This document shows, one piece after another, positions 25,401 through 37,400 of a DNA stretch of 64,000 nt. The stretch comes from Owenia fusiformis (taxonomy: Eukaryota > Annelida > Polychaeta > Sabellida > Oweniidae). How positions within the stretch are numbered: position 1 is the stretch's first letter; each line of letters begins with the position of its first letter. Made by a program: the position numbers and the translations under genes. The notes below the pieces were generated by a model. It did not search any database, was not told the DNA's origin, and saw nothing but the letters and a program-made list of their open reading frames with translations. The stretch spans positions 9,029,598 through 9,093,597 of the forward strand of contig CAIIXF020000001.1 of assembly GCA_903813345.2 (NCBI GenBank), in the 5' to 3' direction.

Positions 25401-28400
25401 AAAAATGACTAAGTCCAACTTCACATAAAAATATGAAATTGAAACGGAGCTCTGTCCCGAACGAAAGCTAGCTGTAATCTGCTGAGCGCTCTCAGCTTGC
25501 TGCTTATATACCCAGCAGCGGTGCGGCGATGACGTCATCCACTTGTTTACATCAAATTCCAACTTCATATGATTGCAAGCTAAATAACGCCAAAATTACT
25601 CCCAAACATGAAATATAAATGAATTTAAATTACAGAGACATGAAATATAACAACAATTATGCACAGAATGACATAATAAAGAAGCTTTAATGAGTTAAAG
25701 TTATCCTCATGAATTTAATTCCAAAATGGCCTAGCGCCGCAATTCTCAACTTGATCTCTATATATCTCGAAAAGTATACGCTAATTCTATTCCAAAGTTA
25801 CTCAATCAAAACTTGAGATCGTTAGTTATACTAATCTATCAAAACTATATAGAAATAAAGGCAAACTAACCTGTATTGGAACGATATGAGGGGACGATTC
25901 AAAATGCCGCACTAAAAACGTTGGTGGTGGTTACTGGATGTCAACTACCCAAACGTGAAACGAAAACACTAATTATATTGAAAATATACGAAATGACCGG
26001 AAGTAGCCAGTTAAACATGATAAACAATTCACATACACAATTGTTAGACCAAGTAGGAATAAAAATAATTGCCCAAATATGTGTATAACTAGCAAGCTCA
26101 ACTATAACCGGGGAGATTGCTGATGAAGTGCTGAAAACCTCCAAATACTAAGACCATAAAATTTTTAAAAAAAAAATAATTTGTTACACTCCTCCCATCC
26201 AATGATTTTGGTGTTAACAACACCAAGTCCAAAGCACACAAAAAAATAACAAATTATTTTAAGAAAATATACTATATTATGACTGGTGAGGTAGTTTCAC
26301 AGGCTAAATCATTATGAAAAATAAAAAAACTTCTCTTAAATTACTGTTCATAGAAAATATAAGTATATATATATATATCATCTTTATAAAGTCTCTGGAA
26401 TAAGTTCAGTAACTTGTGATACTCTCATGGTAAACTGTCTCTTAACTATGTCTCTAACACTGCTGACACAGCAACTACTTATCTACATAATATACTTCTA
26501 AGAAACGTACTATATTCCATGAAAATCACTTAGTCTATCATAAAATTACACATCACATGTCTTCATGTTGATCAAGAATGTCTCTTTCGAAGTTATTCAC
26601 TTTGTCTTTCACATATCACCTATCCTGGATCGTAGGTTTTATCGTAAATGTCTTTCCATGTTAATCACAGTCTCTCACGTATCACATACTCCATATAATC
26701 TGTATGTTACTCATTAATGTCTTTCAGTGTTTATCACAGTCAATCACATATCATATACTATCTTTAATCCGTGTGTTGTTTATTAATATATATCCATGTT
26801 AATTATGCAGTCTTTCATATAACACATACTCTTTAATCCACATGTTTTTCATAAATATCTTCCCATGTTAATTACACAGTCTTTCGCATATCTTTATAAA
26901 AACTAAGACAGTCTTGTGTTCTACATTAATCACTGCTATCCTTATCAAATCACACTGCTACGTTCCAGATAATTTCTTAACATCTTTATGTCTTTATATC
27001 CTTAATAATCCATAAACTAAACTCCGATATAACAAAAGTAATCAGTCATACTTTAATGTCCTTTCCATCATATTTCTAGGTTTTTCAATCAATTGGTAAC
27101 GTCCTTATCTATATTTCCAACAAAACGAACCCAACTCCTGTAACAACTAATACTGTAAAGGTTAACACTTAAATTTTCAGACTGGCATACCTAGTGACCA
27201 GAGTTTCATCCTCGAGGACGCTTCCATCTCTGGCGTAGTAACGGAATCTTATCTCCATCTTGATAGGGTTGTTTACTGTGCCCTTCTTATAAGGCTCATA
27301 CTCCTCTGTTTCGACGTCCTCCTCCTCTAACCTTTCTAATACTACTTTGGCTGTTTTGGTTATTTTCTTACTCTCATCCTCATCTGAACTGGTCTCAATA
27401 ATGGCAACACTTTTTGGCTCTTTCTTTGACTTTTTTCTCGGGGCACTCTTTGGCTTGGGTTTCGGGGATTTTCCCTTATCTTTATTCAGAACATACTCCT
27501 TCCCTTCCCCAATTGGTATAACAATTCTACTGTCCCCCTGACTATCGACCTTCTTGGTCCCAGTATGTTTTCCCTCTTTCTCTTTAGGTTCTACCCTCTT
27601 CCCCCATACTATGGGTGACTTACTGGCCGCCGTTGTCACAGTGTTTGAAGCCATGGTGGTAGTCGTAGAGGGTAATGCAAGGGGATCCTTAGTAACACTC
27701 TGGGAACTCACAGAACTTGTTTTGGAGGTAACTACTGAAGTCTTGGGTACAGTGGTGCAAGGAACACTCGTGGGAGTAGGGCGTGTCCCAAGGGAAGTTA
27801 CAGGGGCCTTAGAAGTGACAGGGGTTACTTCAGGTGACGTTGCATGATTCTTAGAGACAATAGGGGCTGGGGCAACTACCTCAGGGGCGCTCATTAGAGA
27901 TGTAGGTGGGGCCCCTAGACTAGCAGAGGGTGGAGGGAATTGAGGTCTCTTGACATCAGAAGCGGATTGCCATGTTTGTAACAACCCACTAAGTTGCTCC
28001 ATGAGATTAAATCCTGTGGGTTCCTGGACTGTCGCTATGCGTTCAACTGGGAGGGAGTCTTTACTAGAGGACCTCGAAGGCCTATCCCATCGGGCGAACT
28101 TATCCACCTTACCACTATCACTACTATTCACTCTACGCTCCTTACTGTCTCTATCTTTACGATCATTGCTTCTGTCTCTATGGTAATCCCTACTATCTCT
28201 ATCTTCTCTACTGTCTCTATCTCTACTACGGCCCCTACGATCATTGTATCCATACCGGAACCTATCACCACGGTCACCGAATCTTGGTCTTGGCCAATGG
28301 GACATCTTGTCTTCGACCCTGGAAGCACATAAAACAGTATTTAACTCATAATCACACAAGCGTTTTGGGGGTTTCCGGACCCTCCTTCCCCACCCTTTTG

Positions 28401-31400
28401 ATTGGCCCATAGAATCTGTACCACCCTGTTCACCCTCAATCACTCTCTTATTTTTAGACTTACTACACCCTTTTTCCTGTGTTTCACTATCTGCATCAAG
28501 TATCACTCCTTTTTCCCTCATTTGGACTTCTCCTCGGTCGCTAGGCTCACATTTTTCATCTCTCGGCTCAGTTTCATATAACTCCACATCCATCGGGTCT
28601 GTTTTCACCTCTTTATTCATTTTGGTCTCGGGTGGGGTCGGATCATCATCATGGAGTATTTTGTCCTCAGTTTCATCACTGTCCACTCTCATCTTTTCTC
28701 TCTGTTTCATCTCGGACGAATCCAAAGTCATTGGGTCGGATGGAATCTCCTCCAACTTCAGTTTGGTCTCATCCGAAGGTATTTTCCAGTCTTCTGGAAG
28801 TTGGCTCTCGTATGGTTTGAGTTGATCAAAATGGACCACTTTGGGTGTCCGCTTTCCCCACTCACAGATGCGATAGGTGACATCAGACATCTTCTGCAAA
28901 ACCTGAAATGGACCTAACCAACGACATTGCAATTTAGGAGAAATACCTCTTTTCTTGTTATTGTTTAAGTACCATACTGCATCACCAGGATTATATCCTT
29001 TACCAACCACACGTCGATCATAAACATCTCGTTGACGGATTGCTGACTTTTTTAACACCCTGCTTGCCCTTTCATGAGCATCTTTCAGGCCTTGTCGAAG
29101 TTCAATCACATAGTCTGTCTTCATTTCTTCACATTGTGGATCCTCTATCATCCAAGATACTGGAACAGATAATTCCCGCCCAAACATCATCATAGCTGGC
29201 GTTTCCCCGGTAGCATCATGTGTAGATGTGCGATACGCCATGAGAGCAAATGGAATCTGTACATCCCAGTCAGACTGATGGACCTCGGGTTGCAACAACT
29301 TAGCAATAGTGTCAAGTAAGGTCCTGTTATATCTTTCGACCATCCCGTCACTCTGTGGGTGGAAAGGGGTGGTTCGGGTCTTGTGTATCCCCATCAACTT
29401 GCAGACTTCTTGAAAAACATGAGATTCGAAGTTCCGACCCTGGTCGGAGTGCAAGTCTGCGGGAACTCCGAATCTACACACAACTTCTGTAACCAGCTTG
29501 TCTGCCACTGTAATGGCTTCTTGGTTAGGAAGGGCAAAGGCTTCTACCCACTTGGAAAAATAGTCAGCACACACCATGATCACCTTGTTCCCTCTAGACG
29601 TCTCGGGAAATGGTCCTAATATGTCCACTGCATACCTCTCCATGGGACTACTTACCCCTTGTATCTGCAATGGAGCTCTTCTGGCTCGCAGAGGTTTTCT
29701 TCTCTTTCCACACGTGTGACAGGTTCGCACGACCCCTCTGACATCAACCCTCTGTTCGAACCAATAAAATCTCTGCCTACTTTTCAAAAAGGTCCTACGG
29801 ATTCCAAAATGCCCCGCTACCTTGTTAGTATGACACATTTCTAGAACAACCAGCTTCATCGGGGATGGTACAACAATTTGCAAATGACCATGCTCTCCAC
29901 TTGCATCCTCCCATCTTTTACAAAGTACATCCTTGTGAATTTCTAGCTGGTTCCAAAGGTGCCAATAATGTTTGGTTGCTGGTGAGTTAAAACTGATTTT
30001 ATCCCAAATAGGCCTAGTGTTAGAGGAACGCAACGCCTCTAATATGGGCTGTATCTCAGGGTCCTGTTCCTGTGCCTCTGCAATCTTTTCCAACGTCCAA
30101 GTTGGTTCAATAGCAACCATAGCAACTTGTAATTGAGACACATCTTCTTGTTGAGCTACCTCATCACAGTGAGAACACTGTGTACAGGGTCTCCGAGACA
30201 TAACATCGGCGTTGGCATGTCGTGGTCCAGGTCTGTACTCCAATTGAAAGTTGTATTCTTGAAGCACCTCTAACCATCGAGCCAATTGTCCCTCTGGGTT
30301 CTTAAAATTCGTCAACCATCTCAAGGATCCATGGTCTGAGCGAATGGTGAATCGTACACCATATAGATATTGACGAAAATACTTCGCGAAGTGCACCACA
30401 GCCAGGAGTTCCTTCCTGGTTACACAGTAGTTTAACTCTGGTCCATTTAGTCGGTGACTGGCATAATATATAACTCTTTCTTCGTTGTCTTGTATCTGGG
30501 ATAAAACAGCGCCAACAGCTTCATGACTGGCATCTGTGTCCAATATGTAGGGACAATCATCCCTTGGAAAAGCCAAAATCGGTGCTGTAGTTAACCTTTC
30601 CTTTAAAGTAATGAAGGCTTCTTCAGCTTCAGAGTTCCACATAAACCTCTGGTTCTTCCGTGTTAACTTGTGCAAAGGTCCTGCTATTTCAGCAAAGTTT
30701 TTAATGTGTCTCCTGTAATATGATGCTCCTCCCACAAACTGCCGGACCTGCTTGACAGTCTTTGGAGTGGGATATTGTAGCATAGCTTCCACTTTCTTGG
30801 GATCGGGTGCAATGCCCTCCCCTGAAACTACATGCCCTAAGTAGTTTACCTGTGTCTGAAGTAGAGTACACTTCTTTGGTTTCAACTTCAATCCAGCTCT
30901 ACGTAATCGCCCAAATACCCCTTCTAAACGTTTTAGAGCTTGTTCAAATGTAGGGGAGAAAGAAATGACGTCATCCAAGTAAACTAAGGACCCTTCCTTG
31001 TTCAATCCGCTAAGGACTTCTTCCATCAGTCTACAAAAAGTAGAGGGTGCGTTTGCCAAGCCAAATGGCATTACAGCCCATTGGAACAGTCCCCCTCTCA
31101 CAGTAAATGCAGATTTTTCCTGTGCTTCTTTGTCAAGTAATATTTGCCAGTAACCACTGGCTAAATCCAGGGTGCTGAAATACTTTGATCCATTCATCAT
31201 GTCTAACGTTTCGTCAATCCGGGGGATAGGAAAAGCATCTTTCTTGGTAACGCTATTGAGCTTCCTATAATCCACACAGAATCTCCAAGACCCGTCCTTT
31301 TTCTTTACTAATACAATGGGCGATGCCCATGGACTCTGTGATGGCTTAATTATACCTCGTCGCAACATGTCTTCAATGAGCTCATTCACTTCATCTTGTC

Positions 31401-34400
31401 GACTTCTGGGCAACATTCGGTATCTTTGTCGAATAGGAGTAGTATCCCCTGTATCAATGTTGTGTTCTACTAATGTAGTCCTCCCCAAATCATCATCACT
31501 TTGGGCAAAGATATCCTTATTTCCTCTTAGTAGCTTCTGTAATTGATCTCTCTGGGTCTGATTAAGTCCACAAGAACTCCGTTCAAACAAGTCCTGCATA
31601 AACTCTGGTAATGGCAAAAGTGAATCCTCAGTCCCTTCTGAACCTGTAAGCGGGCAAATTATTTCTTCAGTGACTTTATCGAGATCTACTTGATAGGTGT
31701 CCTCATCTACAGAGGTAATGACTCCTAATACAGCCCCTTCGGGAATGGATATTTCAAAGTCATTGTGATTCCTTACTTCCATATAACTACTTTGACTTGT
31801 ATCAGCTAAGGTTGTCACAATTTCGAGTTCTTCTAAATCTTCGGCATCTAAATAAGGTTCAATAATACCCATCCCAGTGAGTGGCTCCTTCCATTGAACT
31901 TCAATAAATTGACCAGAAAAGGCAGGTAAGATCACTTCATGGGCAGCATTATAACATAACGAAGATTGTCGTGGATCAAACATTTGCCTTAAATCTGATA
32001 ATATATCGTCCTCCAACTCTAAACTTTCTGGTGTATTAGGAGGCGTTTCTGGAATGATGATTGGAGTAGCTGGAGGGCTATCAGGAAATCGCATTCCTTG
32101 TTCAGGTGATGGAGTTTCAGGTACAAGTATATATTCCAACTGTTCCCTGGCATCTTCAAAATCCTGAGAATCCTCAGAGTCCTCCATACTCTCCTCAGGA
32201 ATAGATGAAGGGCTATCGGGGAACTGGATCCTGGCTACAGGTGGGGTTTGTGTGGTACCTTTAAATTTTGCTCTCTCTTTACAACTGGATCCACTATCAA
32301 CTGATTCCACTTGTTTTCCACAAGCCTCAGAGATAAAATCATCTGCTTTTAGATCAGAACTGTAACTCTTATCCAATTTGGCCATTGACCCCACACTGCA
32401 ACTTCGAGAATTGTCTGTTTCCCTCGAATTCAACTTCATTTCAGCATCCTCATAACTGTCTGTTGAAATATTGGGTTTGTCCTTGGTCCCAAAGCTAACT
32501 GTGCATCGGTGGTAGTCCACTATCGCGCCTGATGCAGAAAGATAGTCACTTCCCAAAATTCCTTCGAAGTCAATTGGGGCTACTACAATCTCCAACTCCT
32601 CTTCATGTCCATCGATACTCACCTTACCGAATATGGCTCCTAAAGTGGCCAATGGTTCCCCATCAGCCTGCAGCATAATATGAGTAGCTGGTATAAGTTT
32701 AGGACGATAGCGAGGGTTCATCCTTCTGTAAACTTCACTGTTTACAATGGTGCGTGCAGCACCAGAGTCCAACAAAAAGGCTACCTCTGCACCACAAACA
32801 TCACCATGAGCGATAACTTTACGGACATCTTTTGGGGACTCATTCTTTGAAACATCTCTCCCAAAATGAGAGAGGAATTTAACTGGAGCGGCTTGGCGTG
32901 ACTCAGCTTGTGCTTCTTTAGCTCGCTCCTCCATTCGCTTCCTGCTATAACACTCTGCAATAACATGACCTGGTTTATGGCAGAAAAAGCACTCCAATTT
33001 TCTGTATCGACTTCCCTTTATTTCGCAATTGGTCTTCGGATTATCACCATCAGACTGGATTTTCGTCTCCATCAGCTGAATCCTCTTCTCCAGATTTTTG
33101 CGGTCTTGTTCAGCATTTTTACGATCTTTTTCCAGGTTTTTTCGATCTTCCTCTTGCTTGTTGCCTAATTCCTCTAACAGCCTAGTGAGTTTCTTCAAAT
33201 CATCATCCTTGTCTTCTAAAGCATTAACACGGCTATATCTGGACTTTTGTCCTTTCCTCATTCTTTCCGATTCCACATAAGATTCTTCTCTCAGGGCAAT
33301 TTCAATTGCCTTGTCTAACGTTGTGCATTCTTTATTATGTATTGCTCGGCGTATATCATCCTCCGCTATCGCCTGCTCAAAACTACGCCTTGCTAATCTA
33401 TCCTGGGCTGACCTACTCATCTCAGGATATGCCAATGCTGTAAGTCGCCTGATATCCTGTCCTAAAGTCTGTAAAGATTCTTTTGGCTTCCTCATTCGCC
33501 CAATTAGTTCGGCCTCATATACCTCTGCTTTTCCTCCAGGCCCATATCTTTTCTCCAAGGCTAAAACCAATTGATCATACGTATACCCAGCTTCCATTTC
33601 CAACACGATTTGTTGGGCAGTCCCCCGCAGACTGGTAGCTAAGTACTCATTTTTCTCTTCTGTGGTCCAACTGTTGGCCTTAGCACATATTTCAAAATGG
33701 GCTCGATACTCCTGCCAAGGAGTAGTGCCATTATATGTCTCCGGCTTGATCCTATTCTTGGAATTGGACATCTGGTTAAACAATTTCATAAGGTCCATGG
33801 AATCACCAGGTATATTATTATCAACCTCTCTTTTCCTCTCACTAGTAGAATCATCTCTTGAAGAACGCGTTTCAAATCTACCTTCAACTTGACGTATCCC
33901 GTTATCACTCCCATATTCATGCTCCATCCGTTGACCTCCCATCCTGTGCATAGACTGGCCTCCTGAAGCACAAACGTCCTCTTGCTTACAGGCAGGATCT
34001 CGCTGGTCTCTACCAGTTGATTTCTGTGTAGGAGTGACATGAATTCTGTCTTGTCTTTCCAGTTTCCATGGTTTCATTCTTGATGGAGTAGGAGGTTCAG
34101 GTGTAAAACAATCTGTGTTCTGCGGACAGTGCCTCATGGGCAAAGGAGGTGACCGTTGTGCTCCCCTTCGAGCTCCACTTGGAGTTGCATACAAATCATT
34201 ACCAATAGCATTCCCTGTATACAAAACACCATTGGACTTGGTCTCTGTACTAACTGCTACTGTAGTACTCTGTATATGCTGCAGGATCGCCTGCAACTGA
34301 TGATCTTGTTTCTCCTGTCTTTCCTGTTGTCTTTCTTCGCTTATTTGTCGTTTTTCTTCTCTTATTTGTTGTTGCTCTTCTCTAATTTGTTGCATATGTC

Positions 34401-37400
34401 TGTTCTCTTCCATTTGCTTTGCTATTAGAGTCATACTATGAGTCTGTATTTGTTGGGTCTCTTTAATATCATCCAACTGTTTCTGTTGCGCCTCTGTAAC
34501 ATTCCCAAAAACAGACATCTGATCTCGCAACTGACCTTCCACCATAGTTAACTCTTGTTTCACTATATCCTCTGTCTGGCTCTTTTTCAAAGGCCGATTC
34601 ATAACAGTAGAGGTTATTGGAAAATGTCTGGCAGTATTCCTTTTATCCAATCCCAGGGGATTTGCTGGAGTCTCTAGATTAGTCAATCCTCCTCCAGACC
34701 AATACCCTGTAGTTACATTGCTGGGTAAAACTCTTTTCTCAGTATCCACCTTTGGATCCTTTGATCTAGCGCCTGCACCAAGAGGGGCCTCCTTTGATGC
34801 ATCAGAAAATGTGGCGCCATCTTTGTCCAATGGCTGAGTTGTATCATTAGCTCCCGGATTATTTATTTCCATTGGATTTGTCTTCATGAATACAGTAGTC
34901 TCCCCTTCAATCTCTATATCCTCATCATCCATTGGATAGGGAAGATTGGACTCTGGATCCATCCTAAATCAGTATAATGCACCTCGGGCTTATATCTTCA
35001 GACAATTAATCCCACCACTGCCACCAGTGTAACAGTTTGGCCTTTTTTGTGGATATGTGGTAGTGTGGCTAATAAAAAGACCACTGTTTAGTAAACGGTG
35101 TTTACTTGTGGATTGCACGGCACACGTTAAATGTGCTTTGTCCCTAAAGAAATAAACAGAATATATAATTTTATATATATATAATACAAAACAATATATT
35201 GTGGCGTTTATAAGCCCAAATAAGATGTACATGCAATTTCAAATGTAATGTAAGAATATTACGGTGTTATTATTTCTCTTAAAACTCACAACTCAAAAGT
35301 CCATATGAGCTAATAATAATTATCACTGATAAAATAATATCCAGAGTCCATATAAACTGATGATCACTATATAACACTGTTGTATTCCGAATATGCAAAG
35401 TTCATGTAAATTGTACCACTTGTACGTCTTGTATTGTTATTGTATCTTGAACCTGGAATAGTAAGCTGAGCGTAACAAAGTCTTGTCTCCTAATTTTGGG
35501 AAGCAACTTTACACAAAATTCATAGTACTCATGCTGAAGCTTGGTGTGGATTTTAAAGCAGGGGTTGGCGTAGGGGGTATTGGAACTGCTGGAACAGGCG
35601 CTTCTTCGTTTTGAATCTTAATACACACCTGGGAGCATATGACTGACATCAGACATAAAAGTACAAATAAAATTCCACCCACGACCAAGATGATGAAGGG
35701 GATATCCAGTTCCATCCACTGTAAACTCAGCAACTGTCTTGTGTCTTGCTTCCAATGAAAATACTGATTCTCTTCATGTTGTTGTAGTATCCTCCACTGT
35801 GTTGTAGTATAATTCAACTTTGATTATGCGAAATAATCTAAGTCAAACTATCGGCTCTGTAAATGGCTATCTCCTGGATCCTCCTTAATGTGTTGTAGGA
35901 TAATTCAACTTTAATTATATGAAATAATCAAAGTCAAACTATCGGCTCTGTAAATGGCTATCTCTTGGATCCTCCTCACTGTGTTGTAGGATAATTCAAC
36001 TTTAATTATATAAAATAATCAAAGTCAAACTATTGGCTCTGTAAATGGCTATCTCCTGGATCCTCCTCAATGTGTTGTAGGATAATTCAACTTTAATTAT
36101 ATGAAATAATCAAAGTCCAACTATCAGCTCTGTAAATGGCTATCTCCTGGATCCTCGTCACTGTGTTATAGGATAATTCAACTTTAATTATATGAAATAA
36201 TCAAAGTCAAACTATCGGCTCTGTAAATGGCTATCTCCTGGATCCTCCTCACTGTGTGGTAGGATAATTCAACTTTAATTATATAAAATAATCAAAGTCA
36301 AACTATTGGCTCTGTAAATGGCTATCTCCTGGATCCTCCTCAATGTGTTGTAGGATAATTCAACTTTAATTATATGAAATAATCAAAGTCAAACTATTGG
36401 CTCTGTAAATGGCTATCTCCTGGATCCTCCTCAATGTGTTGTAGGATAATTCAACTTTAATTATATGAAATAATCAAAGTCAAACTATCGGCTCTGTAAA
36501 TGGCTATCTCCTGGATCCTCCTCACTGTGTTGTAGGATAATTCAACTTTAATTATATGAAATAATCAAAGTCAAACTATCGGCTCTGTAAATGGCTATCT
36601 CCTGGATCCTCGTCAATGTGTTGTAGGATAATTCAACTTTAATTATATGAAATAATCAAAGTCAAACTATTGGCTCTGTAAATGGCTATCTCCTGGATCC
36701 TCCTCACTGTGTTGTAGGATAATTCAACTTTAATTATATGAAATAATCAAAGTCAAACTATCGGCTCTGTAAATGGCTATCTCCTGGATCCTCGTCAATG
36801 TGTTGTAGGATAATTCAACTTTAATTATATGAAATAATCAAAGTCAAACTATCGGCTCTGTAAATGGCTATCTCCTGGATCCTCCTCAATGTGTTGTAGT
36901 ATAATTCAACTTTGATTATGCGAAATAATCTAAGTCAAACTATCGGCTCTGTAAATGGCTATCTCCTGGATCCTCCTCACTGTGTTGTAGGATAATTCAA
37001 CTTTAATTATATGAAATAATCAAAGTCAAACTATCGGCTCTGTAAATGGCTATCTCCTGGATCCTCGTCAATGTGTTGTAGGATAATTCAACTTTAATTA
37101 TATGAAATAATCAAAGTCAAACTATCGGCTCTGTAAATGGCTATCTCCTGGATCCTCCTCAATGTGTTGTAGTATAATTCAACTTTAATTATATGAAATA
37201 ATCAAAGTCAAACTATTGGCTCTGTAAATGGCTATCTCCTGGATCCTCCTCACTGTGTTGTAGGATAATTCAACTTTAATTATATGAAATAATCAAAGTC
37301 AAACTATCGGCTCTGTAAATGACTATCTCTTGGATCCTCCTCAATGTGTTGTAGTATAATTCAACTTTAATTATATGAAATAATCAAAGTCAAACTATTG

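Larger units (their letters stand above)
21775..26188 (-). repeat. 3' LTR of the Gypsy element
   Basis: TG-CA-bounded repeat, identical in length to the other LTR. In transcript direction it holds: the promoter block near 25.5 kb, an AATAAA near 24990 that could set the R/U5 border, a 25-unit tandem array, and a short transmembrane reading frame near the far end. At 4.4 kb it is far longer than most Gypsy LTRs. Confidence 0.95.

Noticed and set aside
27347-28332. Plus-strand genes opposite pol
   Set aside because: These frames are shadows of the biased codons of the Arg/Asp/Ser-rich pol extension on the minus strand.
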